DNA of 64,000 nucleotides from Myxocyprinus asiaticus (Eukaryota > Chordata > Actinopteri > Cypriniformes > Catostomidae). The position numbers and the translations under genes were made by a program. The notes under the pieces were generated by a model. That model saw only the letters and a program-made list of their open reading frames with translations, was not told the DNA's origin and searched no databases. Shown piece by piece: positions 11,434 to 21,886 of this stretch (within the stretch, counting starts at the first letter, position 1; each line of letters starts with the position of its first letter). The stretch lies in the NCBI RefSeq assembly GCF_019703515.2, contig NC_059346.1, positions 57,982,001 to 58,046,000 of the forward strand. Reading direction: 5' to 3'.

Positions 11434-12588
11434 CTTCCTCAATCTTGTGTTTTGCATTACTGTATTTTTCCCACATAGGACTGCAAGACTACCTCACAGG
11501 GGTGGCAGAGGGGCCCTTCTCATACCTCAACAGGAGGAGGCTAGTTGCACCATGGTCAGAGCAAATAATGCCATTAGACTAAGGGAGATACAGTGTGCCA
11601 TTATAGAAGACAACAATGTCTTTGAAAACATCCAATCTGTTAACATCACAACTATTAACAGGGTGCTGAAAAGACACCACATGAGCATGAAACAGCTGTA
11701 CCATGTACCATTTGAAAGGAATGGTGACAGAGAAGAGATACGGTACCAGTATGTACAGGTAAACATCTATGTGCATACAGTAACTACTTTACAGTAAACA
11801 GTACAACATTTTAAAGTGATATACAGTACAGTATTTGATGTAACTGCATCTTGTCCAAAATGAAAATGCATGTAATTCATAAAACTAATTTTGTATCTTC
11901 TGGGATATAGCTTATAATTGAACTGGAATTAAGTGAATCACTTCACAACTTAATATATCTGGATGAGGCTGACTTCAGCCTGGCCAAAAGCAGAAGGCGT
12001 GATCGAAATGTCATCGGCCACAGAGCTACTGTTGATGTGCCAGGCCAACAGGGAGGGCACATCAGTATGTGTGCTGCTATTTCAGAGCATGGTGTGCTAA
12101 CTTGTATTCTCCTTATAGGGCCATACAACACACAGCATCTCCTCACCTTCTTAGAGACCTTCTATAGGGATCTCATCCCTGATGATGAGAGGGGTCCTTT
12201 TCAAGATGATTTACAAAAGTATGTGGTAATTTGGGATAATGTGAGTTTCCATCGCTCAAACACCATCAGGCAATGGTTTGTGACCCACTACAGGATGCTG
12301 ATGAAATTCCTCCCACCCTATTCCCCATTCCTTAACCCAATTGAGAAGTTCTACTCAGCATGGAGTTGGAAGGTCTACCTTCGCCAGCCACATACTCAGA
12401 TGACCCTGGTGGCTGCCATGGATGCAGCATGTGAGGACATCACAGCAGACACCTGCAGAGGCTGGATAAGACATTCCAAAAGATTCTTCCCATGCTGCAT
12501 CTGTGGCCCGACAAACCAGGACGTCAGGAGGTGCAGAAAGACTGCACTGTGTTTCCCCATACAGCGCTGCATGTACAGTTCTGCCTAA
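10968..12588 (+). pseudogene. IS630-like Tc1/mariner transposase with two probable introns
   Basis: The protein would cut and join DNA at the element ends. Exon 1 (10968-11228) starts MEKQQGNEQVQQPGRRRG. After a one-base frameshift near 11090 it reads DEMRVTIVAHVLSHGLTMAE and RTTVSSIIQMFRR, a helix-turn-helix region, then a TAG. Intron 1 (11229-11478) has GTATGT...ACATAG. Exon 2 gives RTARLPHRGGRGALLIPQQE, ANNAIRLREIQ and LKRHHMSMKQLYHVPFERN. Intron 2 (11759-11910) has GTAAAC...ATATAG. Exon 3 holds the catalytic core: YLDEADFSLAK (first D), VVIWDNVSFHRS (second D) and PPYSPFLNPIE (E), with 35 residues between the second D and the E. It ends at a stop at 12586-12588. Joining at the proposed splice sites keeps frame on both sides. 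Frameshift and stop make this copy defective. Confidence 0.85.
11354..11430. repeat. (CA)n(TA)n microsatellite inside intron 1 of the transposase
   Basis: About 25 bp of CA repeats are followed by about 52 bp of TA repeats. The tract lies wholly within the proposed first intron, so it does not disturb the coding frame. Confidence 0.95.
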
Positions 12589-13124
12589 GGGGTGTTTCCT
12601 ATGTTTCCCTTTTTTGTAAAAATTTTGTATTTTTTTTCCCTTTGTGCTGTAAAATAGTATTTTTACTTTCTGTATCGCAATTACATTGTACTGTAATTTG
12701 TTGACAGACCAACAGTAAAAGCGTAAATGTGAATCCTGTCCAATCCTATCAGTATCCCACATACAGTAATGTGTAACTTTGTTCTGTTGAAATTGATATA
12801 TGCCATACAGAAAAAGTGCAGCCTTGTGCATTTTCAATCATTGTCATCAAAACCGTAGCCATAGTTTACATCAGGAAATACTGACAGTGTACACTGTTAT
12901 ATTGACAACATGGCTAAGCATTTTGACTATCTTATTTGTGAATAATGACACAAGGACTTGTCATTCTGATGGCACCGATATGTTAATTGACATAAATATC
13001 TACTTTTGAGACATGAATTAAGAATTTTGAGCAAGCTACAGACTTTTGTAGGCAATCCATTGTGTGGTGCTGTTTGTACAAATTGTTTAGAGAAATTCAC
13101 TTACTGGTTTGCAAATATTAAGGA

Positions 13125-13163
13125 TGATTTGAGAAATGTACCAAAGCGACTGAGAAAAACTGT
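13125..13163 (-). repeat. right terminal inverted repeat of the IS630-like transposon
   Basis: Read inward on the minus strand it begins ACAGTTTTTCTCAGTCGCTT and continues TGGTACATTTCTCAAATC, matching the left repeat. Confidence 0.9.
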
Positions 13164-13887
13164 TATTCCATTGTATTGTTAAATGTTTGGATTTTGGTCA
13201 TTTTTTTGGTGACTTTGTTTGAGCAGACTTCAGTGTCTCACGCAGGATCGGCATATTTTTAGACACTGTGCCAGTGTCAAGGAACATAATAAAAAAAAAA
13301 TAAAAAAGCATTTCATAACCCCTTTAAAGTTCATACTAGACATTAGTAACTGATTCAGACTGTACTTTCTTAACAGCTATTATAGACTTGAAGAAACCTC
13401 TTAAGAATCGGCCTCTCTTCTCTTTTGTTTTCACCAACACAAGCCTCATCCTCTGTATGTGTTTTTCTTTTGCTCCGTCCTTCTCCTCCTGTCTTCTTTC
13501 TCACTCTAACAAGCTGGCTCAAGGGAGCAGAGAGGGGAGAGGTGCGTACACACTGCTTTGTGTTTGTGAGTGTGTGGATTATTTACCTGTACATCTGTCA
13601 AGGGGCCTGGGTGAATGGCTGAACACAGTCTCATCCATATTTCAGAGCCTGTGGCGGAAGTACCGGTCAGGGCTCAAGTATGGCTGGCAGAACAGACTCA
13701 TGAAATATTTAAGGCATAAAGCTCAGTTTAGATCATTCCAAGACTGTGGCCTGTTAAGCAGAAACTTTTGTGTGGGTGGGAAGTTTACAGGCTTTTCCCC
13801 ATGAGAAAACAATCTTGCTTTTATACAAAGAACAGCATATAAAGATGGAAGTAAGAAGTAAGCACTTCTTGAATGTAGAACAGCTTT
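13164..13887. other. no recognisable gene
   Basis: An open stretch of 138 codons at 13388-13804 has a hydrophobic start but matches no family I know, and it has no convincing splice or codon pattern. I treat it as probably non-coding. Confidence 0.45.
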
Positions 13888-14338
13888 TTTTATTTATTTA
13901 TTTATTTTTATCCCCTTTTCTCCCAATTTGGAATGCCCAATTCCCAATACTTTAGTAGGTCCTCGTGGTGGCGTGGTTACTCACCTCAGTCCGGGTGGCG
14001 GAGGACAAGTCTCAGTTGCCTCCGCTTCTGAGACAGTCAATCTGCGCATCTTATCACGTGGCTCGCTGTGCATGACACCGCAGAGACTCACAGCACGGGA
14101 GGCTCATGCTACTCTCCGCGACCCATGCACAAATTACCACGCGTCCCATTGAGAGCAAGAACCACTAATCGTGACCACGAGGAGGTTACCCCATGTGACT
14201 CTACCCTCCCTAGCAACCGGGCCAATTTGGTTGCTTAGGAGACCTGACTGGAGTCACTCAGCACACCCTGGATTCAAACTCGCGACTCCAGGGGTGGTAG
14301 TCAGCGTCAATACTCTCTGAGCAACCCAGGCCCCCAGC
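13888..14338 (-). mobile_element. tRNA-derived SINE, copy 1
   Basis: On the minus strand the element starts GGGGGCCTGGGTTGCTCAGA (tRNA-like 5' end with A box) and has a B-box-like GAGTTTGAATCC. A conserved body follows, and the 3' end reads GGAATTGGGCATTCCAAATT before an A/T-rich tail of TAAA units. The 11-bp direct repeat AGAACAGCTTT flanks it at 13877-13887 and 14339-14349, which is the target-site duplication. Three further copies lie in the window. SINEs are transcribed by RNA polymerase III and moved by a LINE; which LINE is not shown here. Confidence 0.92.
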
Positions 14339-14351
14339 AGAACAGCTTTAA

Positions 14352-14540
14352 ATGAAATATTTTTCAAAAATGTTATTCTATAGTCATTTACTCACACTCA
14401 TGGTGTTCCAAACCTGTATGAGTTTCTTTCTTCTGTGAACACAAAAGGAGATGTTAGTTAGAATACTGCTTCAGTCATCATTCACTTTCATTGCATGTTT
14501 TTCTCATATTATGAAAGTGAATGGTTTAAGTGCCTTGCTG
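14352..14540. repeat. part of a dispersed fish repeat
   Basis: CATTTACTCACACTCATGG, TTCCAAACCTGTATGAGTTT and TTCTTTCTTCTGTGAACACA are motifs I recall from a very common cyprinid foldback-type repeat. Only one arm is present, so ends and class cannot be shown. Confidence 0.45.
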
Positions 14541-14670
14541 TAACCCAGATTTGTGCTTTTTTAAAGAAAAGGAGGGAAAGTTGAAAAATATTTTTGTGAT
14601 CATCAACATTGTGCCACAAATGCTGTCGATTGAGCTTAACATGTGTTGAACCCAGAATATTCCTTAAGTG

Positions 14671-14819
14671 CAGGGTTCTCAACCCTGTTCTGACACACCA
14701 AATTCAGGTCTTGGAGTCTCCACTAACGAGTTGATGAGTTGAATCAGGTGTGTTCGATTAGGGAGATTTCCAAAATGTGTAGTGTTGGGGGGCTTCAGGA
14801 ACAGGGATAAGAACCACTG
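14671..14819. mobile_element. miniature hAT-type element (149 bp)
   Basis: Inverted ends CAGGGTTCTCAACCCTGTTC (left) and, read inward from the right, CAGTGGTTCTTATCCCTGTT define the unit. Its flanks are CTTAAGTG (14663-14670) and CTTAGTGT (14820-14827), a decayed 8-bp target duplication with one small indel. CAG-start ends and 8-bp duplications are hAT features. It has no coding capacity. Confidence 0.7.
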
Positions 14820-14910
14820 CTTAGTGTAAAGTGTGACCAACAATCTTAATGCTACAGCACACAATGTCACTCTCGAAAATTGTTTACTTCCAACTTTGTG
14901 GCAACTGTCT

Positions 14911-14936
14911 GTCCATCCATCCATCCATCCATCCAT
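14911..14936. repeat. (TCCA)n microsatellite
   Basis: Six or so TCCA units in tandem. Confidence 0.95.
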
Positions 14937-16226
14937 TCATCACAATGCCACATGCTTTCAAGGTTCCTTTGAGGTGGTCTTACATTCACACAAACTAATC
15001 AAAAACTTTCTGGAAGTTTTGCATTTAATCACAGCAGTATGTCATGGAAAATGTAAGATTTTTTATCAATCTTTTGATTGTCTCTGATTGTGCTCAGTAT
15101 GTTTCCATCCCATGCCACTGTATGTTAGTCAACAGAATACATTTTTACAGCAGACAAGGCTGCAGAGAAATTATTTTACATGCAAGTATGTCAGGGGTCC
15201 TGATGATTGCACCATTAACCAACTGATTAAAATCATCATGTATGCTTATTAAATAATAATTATTTCACACATACACATTCACATTTACATAAGTTAGGAG
15301 GTGTGCATGTTGAATTGTTTATTATAACCAACCAATCAATTTGGAGACTGCCTGTAATGCGGAGGCCCTAGGCAACTGCTCTGCCTATAGCTAGTGCCAG
15401 CCCTGCTATAGCTTCAAAAAACACATTTGTCAAATGTTATGAATGCAGCAGTGGAGCCGAGGAAGTAATCAAATGTGCTCACTTAAACTGTCCTCATGTA
15501 GCACCGAGAAAACCAAATCATTTAAGTAATTTGGCTCTTTTGGACACTTCATGTTCATTAACCAGTGAAAATAAACAATTCCCTTATATTTAGCTTTGGG
15601 AACTCATTTTAGTTAGTCGGTTCTTTCGGGCAGTTCATTTAAATGAACTAGTTTACATAAATGATTCACTGATTCACTTAAGCCCCATATGCCTTCTTTT
15701 CAAGCAAAAATTTCTACACAACAAAATTTTGTTTCTCTTCTAAACTTGATTGCTTTCAGTTAATGTAATTCTCTATTATGTGCACTAGATTTCATTATGT
15801 AGGGTGAATGTGAACCAATCAAGCATGTTCAACAACAGAGCAAAAATTAATTTTGTTGCTTGCTAAATTTACTCAATAAATTAGCTAATGCAACACAATT
15901 CTTGAACATTTCATCACAATATTTTTTTTATTGAATTCAATATGACGTAATTTTTTTTTATGGAAGTTTATATAATCCATTTGTGTTGGGACTACACGAA
16001 CACATAAAACTGGCACTGGGCAGGATATTTATAGTTCCCAGCATGCTTTACTAGGACTTGATACAGAGATTAAAAATGTTGAAATTATTTTATGTATTTT
16101 TGAGCAAGATAAGAAAAGGGTGAGACTTAATAGTGTTGTTATTTTGGGATTTAGAACTGATTCTGTTACACTTGGTTACCATTGTGGTGAAGAGTGGAGT
16201 TTATTCTTAGGTAAAGTAGGGGTACT
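14937..16226. other. no recognisable gene; one possible repeat scrap
   Basis: AT-rich sequence. Near 15615-15680, CGGTTCTTTCGGGCAGTTCA and GAACTAGTTTACATAAATGA recall a dispersed fish repeat, but borders are not visible. Nothing else is recognisable. Confidence 0.4.
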
Positions 16227-16950
16227 TAGAGATGGGCGATACCAATTATTTCGATCCGACACCAAGTACTTTTAGGCTAATATCACCGATATCGATATCG
16301 ATATCGATACCCATACCGATACCTCTATTAAATTTAATTTTTACGAATTATTTCTAATTCCTAAACAGCCTAAACAGAAAATTATTAGGCTGCTTTGTTT
16401 ACCCTCTAAAATGTGTTTGTGTAGCACATATAGAACCTCACAATTAACCATAGATATTATTATATGGTTACTATTACTAAAACCATGTTACCATATGGAT
16501 ACAACAGTAATGCTGTAGTAAAACCATGGTTAACTTTATTAATGAGGATTAAAGATCATTATCAATGTTTTAGCAACTTTTAAATAAACCTGTAAAAACT
16601 GCCACACAAGCCCATTATAATACGTCACGTCATGACATTGTCATTACTTAGTGTAAATAAATCCAGATGCTGTTTTTTTGTCATTACCTCAGGAAAGCAT
16701 TGCTCCCTCTTTGAACAAGCACTGTGACTGAAAGGGTGAGAGTGCTGTGTGACTGCAAGTGTATTTTAGCATTTCTGAAAAATAGCGGAAGAAAAATAGT
16801 TCAAGTGCCATGCAACAATTCGCTCATATAATTTTTTTTTTTTCACTTCGAAGCTTATGAAATGCATTAATATTTATGTAATCTAAATAAAAAGATCACT
16901 TGTAAAAAAAAAAAAAAAAACACTTGATATTTTTATGTGAGGATCGATAT

Positions 16951-17703
16951 TGTTGGGCTTTACTGGTTGTTAGATCAGTGTTACTATCAGAAATAATTAA
17001 TAATTATTTCTTTAGTTATTAATTAATATTTAAATTAATTAATTGACTCTAACTCATTAAAACCTCATATGGGGCTCCAGTAAATGTAGTGTGCTACGTT
17101 TAGGAGCAAGTTTGGTTATTAGCAATAATTTATAATTATCAAAGATAATTATTAATTATTACAATCAACAGAACATTGATGAGAATCAATGTTACCTTTT
17201 TTAATCCTTTAAAATCAACAATTATCAAAGATAATCGTTAATTGTTAACATCGATGAAACATTAAAATTAACACTAGCTTATTGATCATTCAAATTCAAC
17301 AACCATCAAAGATAATTATCAATTTTCAAAAATCAATAGAATATTAATAAGGATTAACATTGATGGGGCACCACCCTGGAATCAGGGACTAATAACCAAA
17401 TAGTAAAACAGTCTCAAAATTAGATTGTTTTCTTAGGAAAATCGAAAATCGATTTTCGGAAAAAAAAACAATGAATGAAGGTTTGAATCCGAGCACTGAC
17501 ATCCCGTCAGCATGACACAGGCGTATGCAAAACAAACCAAAACACTTCTCTTTGTAATATAAAGAAGGTTTATTTATGCAGTAATAGCAATTAATAATTA
17601 ATACAATGCAGTCAATAAACTTCAGACTTATAACTACAAACTAAACAGTGATATGATTAGATATGGAAATAAAATAATCCTATAACACATAAGGTGTGTG
17701 TGA

Positions 17704-17739
<36 letters not shown>

Positions 17740-19032
17740 GGAGGGATGCACATAAAATGGCGGACGTGACTCTCGTGGAGAGTATGTCATGCGAGACTTC
17801 CGGCCAGGGAATATGACCGCGAATGGGGGCGGAGATGGCGTCTACCAGTTACCGCGTGTATCCGCTTGTACGATAGCTTAGGGACAAAGCTGGGCTTTAG
17901 CATTTAAGCTATCTACGAGCCAAAAATGTGTGCCAGAATGTTTGTGAGGGGTCGCGTGCGTGTATGTGTGCGTGTGTGGTTAGTACGAGAGAGAGAAGTG
18001 ATGACCCTAAAGCCGATTTCGCGATCGTGGGAGAGAAAAAAGCTGTTAGTTCATCGCTCAGAGATGCGGCGGACGGCTCGTAAACAGTCCCGTGTTATTT
18101 GACTCTTTAATGGATGAACTCAGTTGCTTTCTCACCCGTGATGGCGAAATTGCACAACAATCCAATTTGGTTGGACCACAATACAGCAAAACAAATTTGT
18201 GATAATTAATACCCTGAGTATTAATAATGAGCGGACATGGCAGTCCGCAAACTGTACAAGCAAAAACCTTGAAACACAAGAATAACACACTATAATATTC
18301 TATCTCTGCCCAGACGTAAACCTCTTACTTGAATCGCATGAGGACACAGGTAGAATGTAGAATGTGTTTTCCTCCATCCTTTAACTCTGACCCGGTTCCT
18401 TGAGGCTCGCGTGATGATGGGAGACCGTTTCCTCGCTCTGTCGGCGGGCGGTACGGCTGTTGATTCTCGGTGGGCTGGTGGAGAACTCAGAAATGTCAAC
18501 TTGATTGAAGATGGAAGAGAAATCTTTAATCTCTTCACTTCTGTAGGCAAACAGATGAAGATGCGAATTGCTCGGCGGTCTCCTTCGGATCCGTTAGAGT
18601 GTTCGGTTGAACACAGAGTAATCTCAACTCATCCAGCGAGATGGAGATTGTGTGGCCACAGTTTCAAGTCGGACGTTACTTCCTTGTGCCACGAGGTTGC
18701 ACCTGAGAGCAGCGAATAAACTACGTCTATACTCTGTGAATAAAGTCGCTGGAAGCAAATCACAAAAGCATTTCAGAGGTATTTCAACTCCTGATGATGT
18801 CATGGTTTGAGGGACGTTCTGTTGTGTGCCTCATCCAATAGCAGTTGAAAGTTCAATCCTTTAGTGAGCAAGGCTTCATGGGATTTGCAGTCTGTTTTGG
18901 ACTCCCTTTGTTTGATTTTGGCATGATTTTTATCAGTAAGATTTACGACTTGGAATGTGGGGGCTTGAGTTAGGTTTTTACGACTGTGTTAGGCCTGCCT
19001 TTGTCTTCTATCTGAATACATGAGGCCCAACA
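16951..19032. mobile_element. solo LTR of an endogenous retrovirus-like element
   Basis: The 2,082-bp block starts TGTTGGGC and ends GCCCAACA, the inverted TG...CA ends of an LTR. The four bases ATAT sit directly on both sides (16947-16950 and 19033-19036), a perfect 4-bp target duplication. No internal gene region or second LTR is present, so homologous recombination between two LTRs probably left this solo copy. It contains AT-rich AATTATTAAT-type repeats at 16990-17350, a GT tract, and AATAAA signals at 18713 and 18737 that suggest plus orientation. Four-base duplications occur in several retrovirus classes; the class is not determined. Confidence 0.8.
17706..17738. repeat. (GT)n microsatellite inside the solo LTR
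   Basis: An uninterrupted GT tract of about 33 bp. Confidence 0.95.
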
Positions 19033-19102
19033 ATATTCTTGATACCAAGTATATCGGAAGTATTGATACTTAAGTATCGATCCACTCATCCCTAGGTGTA
19101 CT

Positions 19103-19937
19103 CCAACAACATTATATTTTCCTGAGAAACAGGTAGTCTGAAAACCACGTCTATTCTCGGTGCAAAGTCTAAAACCAGTTCCTGCATTTGCAGTTTGGAG
19201 ATTTCACCAGCAGGTGGTAATAAAGTTCATGTCCAAACAAAAAAAAATACAGTGGAATATCAGATTATGTCCCTGAAAATTACTGTTTATACTAACCATG
19301 ATTTGTGTCAGTAGATCAATATGATTAATTATATTTACATTCTCTACAATTTAACAGAGCATACATCCAATTAGTCCTACAAGGAGTGTGTCACTGTCAT
19401 AGAAATATGCCTGACATTTAACATGGATGCAGTTAATGCGCAAAAGTACGAAATCCATAATTCTATTCTTCTTATTATTTACAGCCCATTTACACTACCA
19501 ACTTCTTATAATTAATTGCATACAGCCCATTTACACTACCAACTTCTTATGAATATGCTTGACAGGGAATGGAATACATAATAGGATGCAGACGGTGGGT
19601 GGAATAACCTGAGAAGAACCTCAGAATTCAGTTGCACTAGACCCAGTCAAGTAGCGCTTTGCACGCGCAGTTCCGCCAACCCACTTGCGTCTAGACTGCA
19701 TGAAAATACCAAAACTTCATTTTTTATAGCCACTAACTTTGCACGTATGACATAGCGCTGCGGTTAAGATGTAGAACCCCATTTTTGTGAAAATTTAATG
19801 TTGTCACCCTATTTGTTTAACTTTTAAATCATTAACCATAAATTGATTAATTAATTAATTAATGGTTTTACTATAGTAATATTTTGTAACTGTAGTCATA
19901 TGTATGTTTTATTTAAAAAAAAAAACGTTTTGGCAGA
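19103..19937. other. no recognisable gene; a short direct duplication
   Basis: A 30-bp segment beginning TACAGCCCATTTACACTACC occurs at about 19480-19509 and again at 19521-19550, separated by 11 bp. No coding sequence is recognised. Confidence 0.6.
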
Positions 19938-20218
19938 AACGTCTTGGTTACTGATGTAACCTCTCTTCCCTGATGGAGAGAACGAGACGTTGTGTCGATG
20001 TAGTGACACTAGGGTTTCGATCTTGAGAGCCCCAATCACCTTTGGCCTTTTCTATTTTAAGCAATGAGAATTGGCGAGTGGAATTTGCATGCCACTCTCC
20101 GCCCCAGACATACGGGTATTAAAGGAGATGGCGTGCACAACTCATTCAGATTTATGCTGAGGAGCCGATAGAGAGTCCTGGCCATGTCAGCGGCCGGTTC
20201 ATTGCCTTGGCAGGAGGG

Positions 20219-20295
20219 ACACAACGTCTCGTTCCCTCAATCAGGGAACAGAGGTTACATCAGTAACCAAGACGTTCCCTGTCTGTCACTCACTC
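20219..20295. repeat. internal complementary region of DIRS copy A
   Basis: The first about 60 bp are the reverse complement of the element's outer 3' end (19941-20000; for example GAGGTTACATCAGTAACCAA against TTGGTTACTGATGTAACCTC). It runs directly into GTTCCCTGTCTGTCACTCAC, which is the outer 5' end of copy C. The region is thus a template for the two ends joined, as known for DIRS elements. Confidence 0.8.
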
Positions 20296-21080
20296 GGCGT
20301 TTTGTCAATGTAGTGACACTAGGGGTTCCTATAGGAAACGCCGCAGGCACTGTACCGTGTCACGAGGTATGGAAGAGTGGACAGAGGCAAGCTGCTGTGT
20401 GCCACGCAGTGAGCGCTCAACCACGTCGTGACCTTCCAGCGAGTTAGGTAAGGCGTCTCCCTAATCACGTTAAGGGGGGAGGAGGCACTTACCCAAGTAG
20501 GCTACCGGCAGTGCCTTTCCTAATTTGCTGTCAAGCAATTTCCTGCTGAGCACTTTCTAGAATAACGCTGGGAAGTGCTCTTCCCTCTCCAGGAGGGGGA
20601 GCACTACGGAGACCACATCCTACCGAAGGGAGGTTAACATGTGCAGAATACCTCACATGGACTTACCAATGGGGAAGTTCACATATGGAATGATACCACT
20701 GGATGACCCTATCTACAGAGAGGGTACACAGCAACAGTGGCCGAGGCAGAGAAAGCTCTGGCGAGGGGAAACACAGTGTTCACCTAAGGGGAAACCGAAC
20801 AGTGGAAACTCATCATACGGGATTACCAAGGGGGAATCACCACGCATGGAGCACTGAGCCCGAGCACACAGGCTCACCTGAAAAGGGGCATACCACTAGT
20901 ACTGGGCCTGGTGCCTTTACTCCTCCACCGAGTTCGTCACCGAACAGTGCTAAAGAATTAAAAAGGTGTCCGGGGTTCACCGGATACGGAGAACTGTTGT
21001 GGACAAAAAGGCGCACATTATCACTTTTTGAAAAAGGGGAAAGGCACAATGCAAGTGATACACCCAACCGGCCGCCCGGT

Positions 21081-21886
21081 CTACCTGCTGTTACCACGTA
21101 ACACTCGGGTCGATACCGGGTCTATGCATAGGTTATAAAACCTCACAAAGGTATTGGGTGTAGCCCAAACCACAGCTCTGCATATGTCTGCTAGAGAGGC
21201 CCCCCTTGCCAGTGCCCAGGTGGACACAACACCTCTAGTGGAGTGCACCCGGACTCCCAAGGGGCACGGCAAGTTCTGAGATTTGTATGCGAGAGAAATG
21301 GCATCCACAATCCAATGGGCTAGCCTCTGCTTGGAGACAGCTTTCCCCTTCTGCTGTCCTCCAAAACAGACAAAGAGCTGCTCCGGGCGTCTAAAGCTCT
21401 GCGTGCAGTCCAGATAGATGCGCAGGGTGCGAACTGGACACAACAACGACAAGGCTGGGTCTTCCTCCTCAGAAGGGAGCGCTTGCAGGTTCACCACCTG
21501 GCCCAGAAAAAGAGTGGTGGGAACTTTCTGCATGTAACTGGGCCGGGGTCTCAAGATCACGTGAGAGTGTGACGGCCCAAACTCCAGGCATTCGCTGGTA
21601 ACAGAGAGTGCCTGCAGGTCCCCCACCCTCTTGATGAAAATGAGCGCCACCAGGAGGGCCATCTTCAGAGACAAAGTGCTGAGCTCAGCCTGCTCCAGGG
21701 ACTCAAGGGGGGCTATCTGTAGGGCAGATAGGACCACAGAGAGAACACGAGAGGGAATCAGGCGTGGTCTAGGAGGACTCCCGTCCAGTGTATTGTGATA
21801 GGCTGCTATGGCAGCCACGTACACTTTCAGGGTAGAGGGAGACAGCCGTCTCCCCAGCCCTTCCTGAAGGAAAGACAGCACAGACC
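21081..21886 (-). pseudogene. DIRS tyrosine recombinase (copy A), N-terminally truncated
   Basis: Tyrosine recombinases insert the circular DNA form of DIRS elements. The frame is open for 266 codons from MLSFLQEGLGRRLSPSTLKV to a stop at 21081. It contains the N-terminal core-binding motif (LSPSTLKVYVAAIAAYHNTL), the first catalytic region (IFIKRVGDLQALSV, with the expected Arg in KRVGDL) and the HxxR box HSTRGVVSTWALARGASLAD. The terminal region ATPNTFVRFYNL holds the candidate nucleophile Tyr. The gene lacks its first about 50-60 codons because the element is cut at 21886, but every catalytic motif present is intact. It is the best preserved recombinase in the window. Confidence 0.85.

Larger units (their letters stand above)
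10405..13163 (+). mobile_element. Tc1/mariner (IS630-like) transposon, end to end
   Basis: This 2,759-bp unit is bounded by near-perfect inverted repeats at 10405-10443 and 13125-13163 (both begin ACAGTTTTTCTCAGTCGCTT when read inward). It carries one transposase gene in between. The flanks fit a TA target duplication with one changed base (TT on the left, TA on the right). The transposase resembles fish IS630-type Tc1/mariner proteins rather than classical Tc1. Both ends are intact, but the gene has a frameshift and a stop, so this copy could move only if supplied with transposase. Confidence 0.88.
16227..19094. mobile_element. hAT-type non-autonomous element interrupted by a solo LTR
   Basis: The left end reads TAGAGATGGGCGATACC and the right end, read inward, TAGGGATGAGTGGATCGATAC. 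Immediately outside lie GGGGTACT (16219-16226) and GGTGTACT (19095-19102), an 8-bp target duplication with one mismatch, as expected for hAT elements. Near the left end is a short tandem run of ATCGAT units (16288-16310). Without the nested LTR and its 4-bp duplication the element is about 780 bp and has no transposase-like ORF, so it would depend on a related autonomous element. Confidence 0.78.
19938..21886 (-). mobile_element. DIRS retrotransposon copy A, 5'-truncated
   Basis: A DIRS element read on the minus strand. Only the tyrosine recombinase gene and the 3' terminal region remain. The outer end begins at AAC 19938 (AACGTCTTGGTTACTGATG). The terminal region holds an ATTTGCAT octamer at 20083-20090 and a TATTAAAGG TATA-like box near 20118. 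Homology to the other DIRS copies stops at 21886 inside the recombinase gene. By sequence it groups with copies C and D- (shared CTCTCCGCCCC and GAGAGCCCCAATCACCTTTG), a subfamily different from B and D+. Confidence 0.85.

Noticed and set aside
13388..13804. 138-codon open stretch that could be a small secreted or membrane protein
   Set aside because: No recognisable domain, biased composition at the start only, and no neighbouring exon or repeat gene; such a length occurs by chance in 64 kb.
14911..14936. Regular repeats as a CRISPR-like array
   Set aside because: The units are 4 bp without spacers; it is a simple microsatellite, and the genome is eukaryotic.
18411..18719. 102-codon open stretch within the solo LTR
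   Set aside because: It lies inside a block defined by LTR ends and target duplication; no accessory-protein motif is recognised, and its GC-rich setting makes chance open frames likely.
19021..19036. Reading the GCCCAACA/TGTTGGGC pair as terminal repeats of a DNA transposon
   Set aside because: TG...CA ends with a perfect 4-bp duplication and a length of 2.1 kb without transposase fit a solo LTR better.
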